64,000 nucleotides of DNA from Microbacterium sp. Root53. Its GTDB lineage: Bacteria > Actinomycetota > Actinomycetes > Actinomycetales > Microbacteriaceae. Shown here piece by piece: positions 24,679 to 33,475 of the stretch (position 1 is its first letter; every line of letters begins with the position of its first letter). The notes beneath the pieces were generated by a model that worked only from the letters and a program-made list of their open reading frames with translations, had not been told where the DNA came from and did no database searches. Made by a program: the position numbers and the translations under genes. Location: the NCBI RefSeq assembly GCF_001426925.1, contig NZ_LMFR01000020.1:1-64000 (forward strand), given 5' to 3'.

Positions 24679-25422
24679 ATGAGCTCCTCGGAGAAGAGCC
24701 GGCCGAGTTGGTTCTGGCCGCTCGCGGCGATCGTGATCCCGGCCGTCGGCCTGATGGCGCGGATCCGGATCGCCGGCGCGGAGAAGATGCCGCGCGACGG
24801 CGCGTACATCCTCGCGCCCAACCACGTCAGCGAGCTGGATCCGCTGATGGTCGCGGTCGCCGTGTGGCGGATGGGCCGCGCGCCGCGGTTCATGGCCAAG
24901 GACAGCCTGTTCCGCGTGCCCGTGCTCGGCGCCGCCCTTCGGGCGACCGGCATGGTTCCCGTGGCGCGCACGTCGTCGCGTGACGGCGCCGCGCAGACCA
25001 TGGCGCAGGCGACCGCGCTCGTGAAGGACGGGCGTGGCGTGATCGTGTACCCCGAGGGCACGCTCACGCGCGACCCGCACCTGTGGCCCATGCGCGGCAA
25101 GTCCGGCGCCGCGCGCCTCGCGCTCGCGGGCGACCTCCCGCTCATCCCCGTCGCGCACTGGGGGGTCCAGGACATCATGGGCCGCTACGCGAAGGGTCTC
25201 AGCCTCTGGCCGCCGCGCAAGCTCGTGCGCATGGCCGTCGGCGACCCCGTGGACCTGTCCGATCTGAAGGACCGCCCGACGGACCCGGCGGCCATCGCGG
25301 AGGCGACGTCGCGCCTCATGGCGGCGATCACCGCGCTGCTCGAGGGCATCCGCGGCGAGAAGGCGCCGGACGAGCGCTGGGACCCGTCCTCGCACGGCCA
25401 GTCCGAGACGGGTCGCCTGTGA
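24679..25422 (+). CDS. plsC: 1-acyl-sn-glycerol-3-phosphate acyltransferase
   Basis: The 247-residue PlsC-type acyltransferase carries NHVSELD (catalytic His49 and Asp54 of the HX4D motif), a FMAKDSLFRVPVLG segment and the glycerophosphate-binding YPEGTLTRD. A hydrophobic N-terminal segment (WFWPLAAIVIPAVG) anchors it to the membrane. It makes phosphatidic acid, upstream in logic of the GpsA product route. Its TGA overlaps the GTG start of gpsA (GTGA). Confidence 0.9.
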   Translation: MSSSEKSRPSWFWPLAAIVIPAVGLMARIRIAGAEKMPRDGAYILAPNHVSELDPLMVAVAVWRMGRAPRFMAKDSLFRVPVLGAALRATGMVPVARTSSRDGAAQTMAQATALVKDGRGVIVYPEGTLTRDPHLWPMRGKSGAARLALAGDLPLIPVAHWGVQDIMGRYAKGLSLWPPRKLVRMAVGDPVDLSDLKDRPTDPAAIAEATSRLMAAITALLEGIRGEKAPDERWDPSSHGQSETGRL

Positions 25423-26549
25423 GCCGCCGCGTCGACGCCCCCAAGGTCGTCGTGGTCGGCGCCGGCAGCTGGGGCACCACCTTCGGCAAGGTGCTGGCCG
25501 ACGGCGGCGCCCAGGTCATGATGTGGGCGCGCCGCGCCGAGCTCGCGCACGAGATCGACGAGGCCAAGCGCAACTCGAAGTACCTGCCGGGCATCAACCT
25601 GCCGCGCACGCTGCACGCCACGCACGACCTGCGCAGGGCGCTCGACGGCGCCACCCAGGTGTACCTCTCGGTGCCGAGCCAGTCCGCGCGCGAGACGCTG
25701 CGGGCCCTCCGCCCACACGTGCGCGAGGAGTCCGTGCCGATCGTGAGCCTGATGAAGGGCGTCGAGAAGAAGACCGGGCTGCGGATGAGCCAGGTCATCG
25801 AGCAGGAGCTGCACTGCGACCCGCTGCGCATCGCGGTGGCGAGCGGGCCGAACCTGGCGCTCGAGATCGCGCGGGAGCAGCCGACGGCCGCCGTCATCGC
25901 GTCCAGCAGCCAGGAGACCGCGGACGCCGTCGCACGCCGCGCGCGCAACACCTACTTCCGGTCCTTCGTCAACACCGACGTGATCGGCACCGAGTTCGGC
26001 GGCGTGCTCAAGAACCTCATCGCGGTCGCGATCGGCATCGTGGACGGCGTCGGCTACGGCGAGAATACGAAGGCGTCGATCATCACGCGCGGCCTGGTGG
26101 AGATGACCGACTTCGCCGTCGCGTACGGCGCGCAGCCCGGCACCCTGCAAGGGCTGGCCGGACTGGGCGACCTCATCGCCACGTGCCAGTCGCCGCTCAG
26201 CCGCAACAACACCGCCGGGCGCCTGCTGGGCCAGGGGTACACGTTCCAGGACGTCGTTCGCCAGATGGACCAGACGGCCGAGGGACTCGGATCGGTCGCG
26301 CCGATCCTCCAGCTCGCCAAGGAGGCGGGCGTCGAGATGCCGATCGTGCAGCAGGTCAAGATGGTGCTGGACGGCACCATGAACCCGCGCGAGATCGCGC
26401 CTCATCTCACGACAGACGACGACACGCCGCAGGGCGAAGGGACGCAGAATGGCCAGCACGACCGTGGCGGTGCTCTTCGGAGGGCGATCGAGCGAGCACT
26501 CGATCTCCTCCGCGACGGCGGGCGGGGTCCTCGGAGCGATCGACCGTGA
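25419..26549 (+). CDS. gpsA: Glycerol-3-phosphate dehydrogenase [NAD(P)+]
   Basis: The 376-residue protein reduces dihydroxyacetone phosphate to sn-glycerol-3-phosphate for phospholipid synthesis. It has the Rossmann GAGSWGTT, SLMKGVE, ASGPNLALEIA, the catalytic-lysine region GGVLKNLIAVAIGIVDG and GLAGLGDLIATC. The start GTG 25419 overlaps plsC. The usual GpsA length is about 330-345 residues. Here about 35 extra C-terminal residues run through the ddlA start, overlapping that gene by 101 bp in another frame. The core enzyme is complete; the tail may be non-conserved. Confidence 0.95.
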   Translation: MSRRVDAPKVVVVGAGSWGTTFGKVLADGGAQVMMWARRAELAHEIDEAKRNSKYLPGINLPRTLHATHDLRRALDGATQVYLSVPSQSARETLRALRPHVREESVPIVSLMKGVEKKTGLRMSQVIEQELHCDPLRIAVASGPNLALEIAREQPTAAVIASSSQETADAVARRARNTYFRSFVNTDVIGTEFGGVLKNLIAVAIGIVDGVGYGENTKASIITRGLVEMTDFAVAYGAQPGTLQGLAGLGDLIATCQSPLSRNNTAGRLLGQGYTFQDVVRQMDQTAEGLGSVAPILQLAKEAGVEMPIVQQVKMVLDGTMNPREIAPHLTTDDDTPQGEGTQNGQHDRGGALRRAIERALDLLRDGGRGPRSDRP

Positions 26550-27543
26550 CCGCTTCCGCGTGATCCCGGTCGGGATCACGCGCGACGGCCTCTTCGTGCT
26601 GGAGCAGGACGAACCGGCTCGCTTCGCGCTGGACGCCGCCAAGCTGCCCGAGGTCGTGGACAACGGAACGCGCATCCTGTGGCCCTCGTCGGCGGGCGAC
26701 CGCACGCTGCGCGTGGTGCGCGCGGACGGCGCGGTCGAGGACCTCGGCGAGGTCGACGTGGTCCTGCCCATCCTGCACGGCCTGCACGGCGAGGACGGCA
26801 CCATCCAGGGCTTCCTCGACATCCTCGAGCTGCCCTACGCGGGCGGCGGCGTGCTCGACTCGGCGCTGTGCATGGACAAGCACTTCATGAAGGTCGCCCT
26901 GCAGGCCGAGGGCCTGCCTGTCGCGCCGTGGGTCACGGTGCGCGGCGCGCGCTGGGCGGCCGACGCCGATGGCGTGCGCGCCGACATCGAGGCGCTGGGC
27001 TACCCCGTGTTCGTGAAGCCGGCCCGCGCGGGCTCGAGCGTGGGCGTGTCGAAGGCCCATGACGAGAGCGAGCTCGACGACGCCATGCGCGTCGCCCTGG
27101 CCGAGGACGACAAGGTGCTGATCGAGACGGGGATCGTCGGCCGCGAGATCGAGGTCGCGATCCTCGAGGGCCGCGACGGGGGCCGCCCGCGCGCGTCGCT
27201 GCCGGGGGAGATCGTGCTGACCACGCGCGAGTTCTACGACTTCGAGGGCAAGTACCTGGGCGGCGACGGCGCCGAGGTCGTGTGCCCCGCGACGCTCACC
27301 GAGGACGAGACCGAGCGCATCCGCGAGACCGGCCGCCGGGCGTTCGAGGCGGTCGACGGCCGTGGGCTCGCGCGCGTGGACGTGTTCCTCACCGCGGACG
27401 GCGAGGTCGTCATCAACGAGCTCAACACCATGCCGGGCTTCACGCCGATCTCGATGTACCCCAAGTGCTGGATCGCCTCCGGGATGACCTACGGGGAGCT
27501 CATCACCGAGCTCATCGAGCTCGGCCTGGCCCGCGCGGCCTGA
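26449..27543 (+). CDS. ddlA: D-alanine-D-alanine ligase
   Basis: The 364-residue ATP-grasp enzyme joins two D-alanines for the peptidoglycan stem. Seen: VAVLFGGRSSEHSIS at the N-terminus, LHGLHGEDGTIQG, the ATP-binding FVKPARAGSSVGVSK and the metal-binding INELNTMPGFT. The Tyr/Phe selectivity loop region reads EFYDFEGKYL, which favours the normal D-Ala-D-Ala type. It starts inside the 3' end of gpsA, following gpsA codons that supply GAAGGG as a ribosome-binding site. Confidence 0.96.
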   Translation: MASTTVAVLFGGRSSEHSISSATAGGVLGAIDRDRFRVIPVGITRDGLFVLEQDEPARFALDAAKLPEVVDNGTRILWPSSAGDRTLRVVRADGAVEDLGEVDVVLPILHGLHGEDGTIQGFLDILELPYAGGGVLDSALCMDKHFMKVALQAEGLPVAPWVTVRGARWAADADGVRADIEALGYPVFVKPARAGSSVGVSKAHDESELDDAMRVALAEDDKVLIETGIVGREIEVAILEGRDGGRPRASLPGEIVLTTREFYDFEGKYLGGDGAEVVCPATLTEDETERIRETGRRAFEAVDGRGLARVDVFLTADGEVVINELNTMPGFTPISMYPKCWIASGMTYGELITELIELGLARAA

Positions 27544-27573
27544 CCCGGGCGGGGCGCGGCCGCGCGGCGTCGG

Positions 27574-28053
27574 CTACTCGTCGACCTTCGTGGCCTCGTC
27601 GGGGTCGACGCACCGGCTCTCGGCGGGGATGGACGACACCAGGCGGCTGACGGCGGCCAGCACCTGATCGGGGCTGATGCGGCTCGTGTCGACGTAGACC
27701 TGCGTCGCCGGCGTGCGGCCGTAGGTCGTGATGCGCTGCATCGGCAGGGCCTCCGGATCGACGATCCAGTCCACGCCGTCGAAGGTCACGCACTGCAGGG
27801 TCGTGGGTCCGGGGGGAGTGACGCCGCAGCTCAGGATGACCGCCGTGCCCTCCTCGTCCGCCCACGCGCCGGTCGACTGGGCGTCGGTCCAGCGGCGCTC
27901 CAGGTGCTGGATCGCGTCGGGCAGGCGCACGGTGACGTCCGCGCACAGCGGGTCGTTCGCATCCTGCGCCGCCTCGAGATGGACGGTCGCGGCGCATCCG
28001 GACAGGCCGAGGGCGAGCACGAGCGCGGCCGCTGCGGCGAATCGACGGATCAC
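27574..28053 (-). CDS. DUF3515 lipoprotein
   Basis: The 159-residue protein has a lipoprotein signal (MIRRFAAAAALVLALG then the lipobox LSGC, Cys20). The mature domain, with TVRLPDAIQHLERRWTD, AVILSCGV and VDWIVDPEA, matches DUF3515 proteins, a conserved exported family of actinobacteria found next to ddl and thiL. It has three further cysteines (ADPLCADV-like, SCGV, SRCVDP). Function unknown. Start GTG 28053 with TAGACT 6 nt upstream. Confidence 0.85.
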   Translation of the reverse strand: MIRRFAAAAALVLALGLSGCAATVHLEAAQDANDPLCADVTVRLPDAIQHLERRWTDAQSTGAWADEEGTAVILSCGVTPPGPTTLQCVTFDGVDWIVDPEALPMQRITTYGRTPATQVYVDTSRISPDQVLAAVSRLVSSIPAESRCVDPDEATKVDE

Positions 28054-28059
28054 CCGAAG

Positions 28060-28065
28060 AGTCTA
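28060..28065 (-). promoter_or_regulatory. -10 box of the DUF3515 gene (leaderless)
   Basis: TAGACT on the minus strand ends 6 nt before GTG 28053. Confidence 0.45.
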
Positions 28066-28097
28066 GATCCGGCATCCTGGGCGTCCGGTCGGGGCCT

Positions 28098-28183
28098 CGA
28101 AACCGCAACGCCGCGCCGAGACTGCAACGCCGCGCTGAGACCGCCGCGGGCCACTGCACTCTCAGCGCGGAGTTGCAGTGTCG
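28098..28183. repeat. 19-bp repeat, two direct copies and one inverted copy
   Basis: CGARACYGCAACGCCGCGC occurs twice in tandem (28098-28116, 28117-28135). An inverted copy with two differences lies at 28165-28183. The inverted pair can fold into a long hairpin, as in REP-type intergenic repeats. It lies in the short divergent gap between the DUF3515 and thiL genes, close to both -10 boxes. Confidence 0.7.
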
Positions 28184-28197
28184 GGGACCGCCGCGCA

Positions 28198-28203
28198 TAC
28201 GCT
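28198..28203 (+). promoter_or_regulatory. -10 box of thiL (leaderless)
   Basis: TACGCT ends 6 nt before ATG 28210. Confidence 0.45.
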
Positions 28204-28209
28204 GAGGGG

Positions 28210-29214
28210 ATGCACGACGCTCCCGCGCCCGAGACGGATCCCACGGTCGGCGAGCTCAGCGAGGCCGAGGTGCTGCGTCGCATCGCCGCCCGCACCGGAC
28301 GTGCGGCGGCCGCGCACGTCGGGCCCGGTGACGACGCCGCGGTGGTCGCGGCGCCCAGCGGATCCGTCGTGGCGACCACCGACACGCTCGTGCACGGGCC
28401 GGACTTCCGGCTCGCGTGGTCGAGCGGCTACGACCTCGGCTGGAAGGCGGCGGCGGTGAACCTGGCCGACGTCGCCGCGATGGGCGCCCGTCCGACCGCG
28501 CTCCTGGTGGCCCTCGCGATGCCCAACGACACTCGGATCTCGTTCGTGGAGCGGCTCGCCGACGGCCTGCGCGAGGCGTGCGACGCGCTCGCCCCCGGCT
28601 GCGCGGTCGTGGGCGGCGACCTCACGGTGTCCGCCACGCTGACCGTCGCCGTCACGGCGCTCGGCGACCTCGAGGGACGCGACCCCGTGCTGCGCTCGGG
28701 CGCGAGGCCCGGCGACGTGGTCGCGCTCGCGGGCGAGCTCGGGATGGCGGCCCGCGGCCTCGCCGTGCTGTTCGGCCGATTCCGCGACGCCGACGGGGCC
28801 CCCGTGCCCGTCGATCCGGGCCGGGTCGCGGCGGGGGAGTCGGATGCGCTCGCGGCGCAGCTGCGCCCCGTGCCTCCGATCGGGCTCGGACCCATGGCGG
28901 CGGTCGCCGGAGCCACGGCCATGATGGACGTCTCGGACGGCCTGGGGCTCGACGCCCGTCGCATGGCCGACGCCTCCGGGGTCTCGATCGACCTCGATCG
29001 CGCCGCGTTCGGCGACGACCCGGTGACCGCGCTCGAGGGCGGCGAGGACCACGCGCTCCTCGCGACCTTCGCGGGCGACGCGATCGCGCCGGGCTTCCGC
29101 CCGATCGGACGGGTCGTCGAGCGCGGCGAGGCGCCTGTGCTCGTCGGCGGGCTGCCGTACGCGGGCCCGGGCGGCTGGGACCCCTACCGCGACTGGGACT
29201 CGGCCGCCGGCTGA
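28210..29214 (+). CDS. thiL: Thiamine-monophosphate kinase
   Basis: The 334-residue enzyme phosphorylates thiamine phosphate to thiamine pyrophosphate. It belongs to the PurM-like ATPase fold: GPGDDAAVV near residue 37, TTDTLVHGPDF (metal/ATP Asp residues), KAAAVNLADVAAMGA, VGGDLTVS, DVSDGLGLDARRMA and the EGGEDHALLATF motif. No thi synthesis genes are nearby. Its last 31 bp overlap the 3' end of the convergent rsmD. Confidence 0.95.
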   Translation: MHDAPAPETDPTVGELSEAEVLRRIAARTGRAAAAHVGPGDDAAVVAAPSGSVVATTDTLVHGPDFRLAWSSGYDLGWKAAAVNLADVAAMGARPTALLVALAMPNDTRISFVERLADGLREACDALAPGCAVVGGDLTVSATLTVAVTALGDLEGRDPVLRSGARPGDVVALAGELGMAARGLAVLFGRFRDADGAPVPVDPGRVAAGESDALAAQLRPVPPIGLGPMAAVAGATAMMDVSDGLGLDARRMADASGVSIDLDRAAFGDDPVTALEGGEDHALLATFAGDAIAPGFRPIGRVVERGEAPVLVGGLPYAGPGGWDPYRDWDSAAG

Positions 29215-29768
29215 CCCCACCACAGCGCGGTGTCGCCGTACGCGCGGTCGCGCAGCGGCTCGAGGCCGGCCGCGGCCCAGTCAGGGGCGCCCGAGCGCGA
29301 GGAGCGCTCCACGACCACGACGGCATCCGCCGACAGCAGCGGCGCGAGCGCCGCGAGCACCGCGTCGAGCTCGGCGCCGGGAAGGTCGTAGGGCGGATCC
29401 AGGAACGCCAGGTCGAACGGGCCGGTCGCACCGCGGAGCCACGTGCCGACCGCGGCGGCGTGCACGCGCACGGGCGGCGCGCCCCCGCCGATCGAGCGCC
29501 GCACGCCCTCCGCGTTGCGGCGCGCGATCGCGGCGGCCGCCTTGGCGCGCTCCACGAGGTCGACTGCCGCGGCGCCGCGGCTGGCCGCCTCGAGTCCCAG
29601 CGCGCCGGACCCCGCGTAGAGGTCGAGCACGCGCGCGCCGTCGAGCGCGCCGGCCACCTCGAGCGCGGCGAACAGCGACTCCCGCACGCGGTCGCTCGTC
29701 GGGCGCGTCCCCGCCGACGGCACGTCCAGCCGCACGCCGCCCGCGGCCCCGGCGATGATCCTCGTCAC
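29184..29768 (-). CDS. rsmD: 16S rRNA (guanine(966)-N(2))-methyltransferase
   Basis: The 194-residue class I methyltransferase has the RsmD opening RIIAGAAGGVRL and RPTSDRVRESLF, the SAM-binding LDLYAGSGALGLEAASRG, and the catalytic LDPPYDLPG (NPPY-type). It methylates G966 of 16S rRNA in the assembling 30S subunit. The start GTG 29768 has TACCGT 6 nt upstream. The frame continues much further upstream, antisense to recG, which is not coding. The C-terminus overlaps thiL by 31 bp. Confidence 0.93.
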   Translation of the reverse strand: MTRIIAGAAGGVRLDVPSAGTRPTSDRVRESLFAALEVAGALDGARVLDLYAGSGALGLEAASRGAAAVDLVERAKAAAAIARRNAEGVRRSIGGGAPPVRVHAAAVGTWLRGATGPFDLAFLDPPYDLPGAELDAVLAALAPLLSADAVVVVERSSRSGAPDWAAAGLEPLRDRAYGDTALWWGQPAAESQSR

Positions 29769-29774
29769 CCGTCC

Positions 29775-29780
29775 ACGGTA
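29775..29780 (-). promoter_or_regulatory. -10 box of rsmD (leaderless)
   Basis: TACCGT on the minus strand ends 6 nt before GTG 29768. Confidence 0.4.
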
Positions 29781-29816
29781 TCCGCTCGCCGGCCCGGCGC
29801 TGTCGGCACCCCGACC

Positions 29817-29822
29817 TAGACT
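29817..29822 (+). promoter_or_regulatory. -10 box of recG (leaderless)
   Basis: TAGACT ends 6 nt before ATG 29829. Confidence 0.5.
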
Positions 29823-29828
29823 CGGGGC

Positions 29829-32009
29829 ATGTCGTTCACGCTCGACACGCCGCTGAGCCTCGCGCTCGGCGACAAGGCGGCCAAGACGCTCTCGCGCGCG
29901 TTCGGCATGGCCGTCGTGGGCGACCTGGTGGCGCACTACCCGCGCCGCTACGCCGTGCGCGGCGAGCTCACGCCCATCCTGGACCTGCCGCTCGGCGAGC
30001 TCGCGACCGTCGTCGCCGAGGTCAGAAGCGTGCGCCGCCGGCGGATGCGCAACCGCCGCGGCGAGCTGCTCGAGGTCGTGATCGGCGACGGCGTGGGCGA
30101 GCTCACGCTCACCTTCTTCGGCCAGGCGTGGCGCGAGAAGGAGCTCAAGCGGGGCCGACGCGGCGTGTTCTCGGGCAAGGTCGGCGCCTTCAAGGGCGTG
30201 CTGCAGTTCGCGAACCCGGACTACCAGCTGTTCGAGGACGACACGGCCGCGCTCGCGAAGGCCGACGAGATCGTGCGCACGCCCATCCCGATCTATCCCG
30301 CGACCGCCGCCGTGACGAGCTGGAAGCTCCAGACCTGGATCGGCGAGGTGCTCGACCGGCTCGAGGACATCCCGGATCCGGTGCCCGACGAGCTGCGGTT
30401 CCGCGAGGCGCTGCTGACGGCGCGCGAGGCGCTCGAGTGGATCCACCGCCCCGAGACGCGGGCGCAGATCGACGCCGCCCGCCAGACGCTCCGCATGCAC
30501 GAGGCGCTCGTGCTGCAGACCGCGCTCGCGCAGCAGCGGCAGTTCGTGCGGATGATGTCGGCCACGCAGCGCCCGGCGCGGCCCGGCGGCCTGCTGGAGC
30601 GCTTCGACGCCGCCATGCCGTTCGAGCTCACGCCCGACCAGGCGGCGGTCGGCCGGTCGATCGCGACGGACCTTACGGCCGACTGGCCCATGAACCGGCT
30701 CGTGCAGGGCGAGGTCGGCTCCGGCAAGACGCTCGTGGCGCTGCGCGCCATGCTGCAGGTCGCCGAGTCAGGCGGGCAGTCGGCCCTCATCGCGCCGACC
30801 GAGGTCCTCGCCGGGCAGCACCTCCGCTCGATCACCCGGATGCTCGGTCCGAAGCTCGCGCCGGAGCTCATGCCGACGCTGCTGACGGGCCAGATGCCCG
30901 CCGCGGACCGGCGCAAGGCCGCGCTGCGCGTCGCCTCCGGTCAGGCGCGCATCGTGGTGGGCACGCACGCGCTGCTCAGCGAGGGCACCACGTTCGCCGA
31001 CCTCGGGCTGGTCGTCGTGGACGAGCAGCACCGCTTCGGGGTCGAGCAGCGCGAGATGCTGCGGGCGAAGGGCACCAGCCCGCACGCGCTCGTCCTGACG
31101 GCGACGCCCATCCCGCGCACGGTCGCGATGACGGTGTTCGGCGACCTGGACGTCTCGACCATCCGCACGATGCCGGCCGGGCGCGCCGGTATCCAGACGT
31201 TCGTCGCGCCCATCGCCGAGAAGCCCGGCTGGTTCGGCAGGGTCTGGGAGCGCGTGGCCGAGGAGGTCGAGCGCGGGCACCAGGTCTTCGTGGTCTGCTC
31301 GGCGATCGACGCCGAGAACGCGAAGGCCGTCGCACCGGGCGAGGACGACGGCTCGGGGGAGTTCGCGCCTCCCGTCGAGGGCGAGGCCGCCCGCCCGCAC
31401 TGGGGCGTCGTGCAGGTCGCGGACATGCTCGCCCGCCATCCGCGCGTGGGCGAGCTGCGCATCGCGACCCTTCACGGCCGGATGCCCTCGGACGAGAAGG
31501 ACCGCATCATGCAGGACTTCGCGCGCGGGGACATCGACGTGCTCGTGGCGACGACCGTGATCGAGGTCGGCGTCGACGTCCCGAACGCGTCGACCATGGT
31601 GATCCTGGACGCGGACCGGTTCGGCGTCTCCCAGCTGCACCAGCTGCGCGGCCGCGTGGGCCGCGGCGGCGTGCCCGGCCTGTGCCTGCTCGTGACCGAG
31701 GCCGAGCAGGGAGCGACAGCGCGCGAGCGCGTCGACGCCGTGGCGGCGACGCTCGACGGCTTCGCGCTCGCGGAGGTCGACCTCGAGCTCCGCGGCGAGG
31801 GCGACGTGCTGGGCGATGCGCAGTCCGGCGCGCGCTCGTCGCTGCGGCTGCTGCGCGTGGTCAAGGACGCCGACCTGATCGCCCGCGCGCGCGGCGAGGC
31901 CGAGCGCATCCTCGAGGGCGACCCGACGCTCGACCGCCACCGAGGGCTCGCGGAGGCGCTCGCGCGCCGCATGACGCAGGAGGAGCGCGCCGCCCTGGCG
32001 AAGAATTGA
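29829..32009 (+). CDS. recG: ATP-dependent DNA helicase RecG
   Basis: The 726-residue superfamily 2 helicase remodels stalled forks and Holliday junctions. The N-terminal wedge (OB) domain (about residues 50-150, VVAEVRSVRRRRMRN...) is followed by Walker A GEVGSGKTLVAL (about 293), the DEQH box VVDEQHRFGVEQ (about 397), TATPIPRT, and the C-terminal helicase half with VIEVGVDVPNAS, QLHQLRGRVGRGG and the TRG region (LRGEGDVLGDAQSG). Compared with E. coli it has a 20-30 residue insert near AVAPGEDDGSGEF. Confidence 0.95.
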   Translation: MSFTLDTPLSLALGDKAAKTLSRAFGMAVVGDLVAHYPRRYAVRGELTPILDLPLGELATVVAEVRSVRRRRMRNRRGELLEVVIGDGVGELTLTFFGQAWREKELKRGRRGVFSGKVGAFKGVLQFANPDYQLFEDDTAALAKADEIVRTPIPIYPATAAVTSWKLQTWIGEVLDRLEDIPDPVPDELRFREALLTAREALEWIHRPETRAQIDAARQTLRMHEALVLQTALAQQRQFVRMMSATQRPARPGGLLERFDAAMPFELTPDQAAVGRSIATDLTADWPMNRLVQGEVGSGKTLVALRAMLQVAESGGQSALIAPTEVLAGQHLRSITRMLGPKLAPELMPTLLTGQMPAADRRKAALRVASGQARIVVGTHALLSEGTTFADLGLVVVDEQHRFGVEQREMLRAKGTSPHALVLTATPIPRTVAMTVFGDLDVSTIRTMPAGRAGIQTFVAPIAEKPGWFGRVWERVAEEVERGHQVFVVCSAIDAENAKAVAPGEDDGSGEFAPPVEGEAARPHWGVVQVADMLARHPRVGELRIATLHGRMPSDEKDRIMQDFARGDIDVLVATTVIEVGVDVPNASTMVILDADRFGVSQLHQLRGRVGRGGVPGLCLLVTEAEQGATARERVDAVAATLDGFALAEVDLELRGEGDVLGDAQSGARSSLRLLRVVKDADLIARARGEAERILEGDPTLDRHRGLAEALARRMTQEERAALAKN

Positions 32010-32051
32010 CGCGGCGCGGGGCAATGCCGACGAAGGAGGCGTTGATGCGCG

Positions 32052-32091
32052 CCGGGTCAAGGTCGAGCGAGCGGAGCGAGCCGAAACCCGG
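32052..32091. repeat. REP-like hairpin after recG
   Basis: CCGGGT (32052-32057) and ACCCGG (32086-32091) enclose GTCGAGCGAGCGGAGCGAGC. GAGCGAGC-rich intergenic repeats of this kind are frequent in Microbacteriaceae genomes; a related run occurs at about 61617-61700. It could also terminate recG transcription, though no T-run follows. Confidence 0.5.
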
Positions 32092-32110
32092 TCCTCCCGA
32101 GACTCGTGGA

Positions 32111-32116
32111 TAGGCT
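32111..32116 (+). promoter_or_regulatory. -10 box of coaD (leaderless)
   Basis: TAGGCT ends 7 nt before ATG 32124 and argues against the in-frame ATG at 32106. Confidence 0.5.
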
Positions 32117-32123
32117 GACGCGT

Positions 32124-32624
32124 ATGAGCAGCCGGATCGCCGTCGTCCCCGGATCCTTCGACCCGCCGACGCTGGGGCATCTCGACGTCATCCGCCGGGC
32201 CGCAGCCCTGTACGACGAGCTGCACGTGCTCGTGGTGCACAACCCCGACAAGGCCGGCATGCTGCCGATCGCCCAGCGCGTCTCGCTCATCGAGCAGTCG
32301 ATCGCCGAGGACGGCATGGACGGCAACGTGATCGTGGGCTCGTGGAGCGTCGGCCTGCTGGTCGACTACGCGCAGGAGGTCGGCGCGGGCGTGCTCGTCA
32401 AGGGCATCCGGTCGCAGGTGGACGTCGCCTACGAGACGCCGATGGCGGTCGTCAACCGGCACCTGGCCGGCATCGAGACCGTGTTCCTGCTGCCCGAGCC
32501 GTCTCACGCGCTGGTGTCGAGCTCACTCGTCCGCCAGGTCGCGGGGCTCGGCGGCGACGTGTCGCCGTTCGTGCCGCCGGCGGTCGCGCGCTTCCTCGCC
32601 AAGGCGAGCGCCCGGGACTTCTGA
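32124..32624 (+). CDS. coaD: Phosphopantetheine adenylyltransferase
   Basis: The 166-residue nucleotidyltransferase makes dephospho-CoA from 4'-phosphopantetheine and ATP. It shows the [14 protein letters not shown] motif (TxGH), the [12 protein letters not shown] region that binds phosphopantetheine, and the C-terminal ISSTxxR-like [10 protein letters not shown]. Length is typical. It stands as its own unit before the yceD-rpmF-rnc-mutM run. Confidence 0.96.
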   Translation: MSSRIAVVPGSFDPPTLGHLDVIRRAAALYDELHVLVVHNPDKAGMLPIAQRVSLIEQSIAEDGMDGNVIVGSWSVGLLVDYAQEVGAGVLVKGIRSQVDVAYETPMAVVNRHLAGIETVFLLPEPSHALVSSSLVRQVAGLGGDVSPFVPPAVARFLAKASARDF

Positions 32625-32685
32625 CCCGCGCCTGGGCGTCCGCCGGGCACCGGCCCGTCGCGGCCTCCCGGAACGACCTCGCGAG

Positions 32686-32691
32686 TAGCAT
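32686..32691 (+). promoter_or_regulatory. -10 box of the yceD-rpmF-rnc-mutM operon (leaderless)
   Basis: TAGCAT ends 6 nt before GTG 32698. Confidence 0.45.
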
Positions 32692-32697
32692 CGAAGC

Positions 32698-33252
32698 GTG
32701 AGATCCCGACTTTCCGGCCCGTTCGTCCTGCCTGCGCGCGACATCGTGCGCACGCCGGGCGAGATGCGCGAGCACCGCCTGACCATCCCCGCGCCCGAGA
32801 AATGGGGCGAGGGTCTCGTCGCCGTGCCTCAGGGCAAGGACCTCGAGCTCGACGCGCGCCTGGAGTCCGTGCACGAGGGCATCCTCGTCTCCGGCACGCT
32901 CGACACCGAGTACGAGGGCGAGTGCGGGCGCTGCCTGCGCGAGATCGTCGCGCCGCTCGAAGTCGAGTTTCAGGAGCTTTTCGAGTATCCTGGGGAGGAA
33001 GCGGCTGACTTCGAGGTTCAAGACGACCACGTGGATCTTGAAACTCTGGTCAGGGACGCGACCGTTCTGGCGCTCCCGTTTCAACCGGTCTGTCAGCCGG
33101 ATTGCCCCGGGCTCGACCCGAACACGGGCGAGCGGCTGACCGAATCGGGAAGCGCGCAGCAGGCGCCCGTCGACCCTCGATGGGCCGCGCTCCAGAACCT
33201 CACCGACCACGGATCGGCGTCTGACGCCGCCCGCGACACAGAAGAGAGCTGA
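32698..33252 (+). CDS. yceD: YceD/DUF177 family protein
   Basis: The 184-residue protein belongs to the DUF177 family, whose members are nearly always encoded next to rpmF and are linked to 23S rRNA and large-subunit assembly. It has four cysteines in two pairs, CGRC (about residues 79-82) and CQPDC (about 131-135), likely binding zinc. The middle is acidic (YPGEEAADFEVQDDHVD). Start GTG 32698 is set by the -10 box; rpmF follows after 3 bp. Confidence 0.9.
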   Translation: MRSRLSGPFVLPARDIVRTPGEMREHRLTIPAPEKWGEGLVAVPQGKDLELDARLESVHEGILVSGTLDTEYEGECGRCLREIVAPLEVEFQELFEYPGEEAADFEVQDDHVDLETLVRDATVLALPFQPVCQPDCPGLDPNTGERLTESGSAQQAPVDPRWAALQNLTDHGSASDAARDTEES

Positions 33253-33255
33253 ATC

Positions 33256-33465
33256 ATGGCTGGTAACCCTCCGAAGCGGAAGGTCTCCCGTTCCAACACC
33301 CGTTCGCGCCGCGCGCAGTGGAAGGCCGAGGCCCCCGCGCTCGTCAAGACCGTCGAGAACGGCAAGGTCGTCTACAGCCGTCCGCACCAGGCGAAGGTCG
33401 TCACCGACTCGCAGGGCACCGAGCTGTTCCTGGAGTACAAGGGCCGCAAGGTCGCCGACGTCTGA
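33256..33465 (+). CDS. rpmF: 50S ribosomal protein L32
   Basis: The 69-residue basic protein opens with the invariant [20 protein letters not shown] of bacterial L32. The usual C-terminal zinc cysteines are absent, so this is the cysteine-free (C-minus) form. The middle [18 protein letters not shown] is typical of actinobacterial L32. It sits between yceD and rnc. Confidence 0.95.
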   Translation: MAGNPPKRKVSRSNTRSRRAQWKAEAPALVKTVENGKVVYSRPHQAKVVTDSQGTELFLEYKGRKVADV

Positions 33466-33475
33466 TCCGGCTGCC

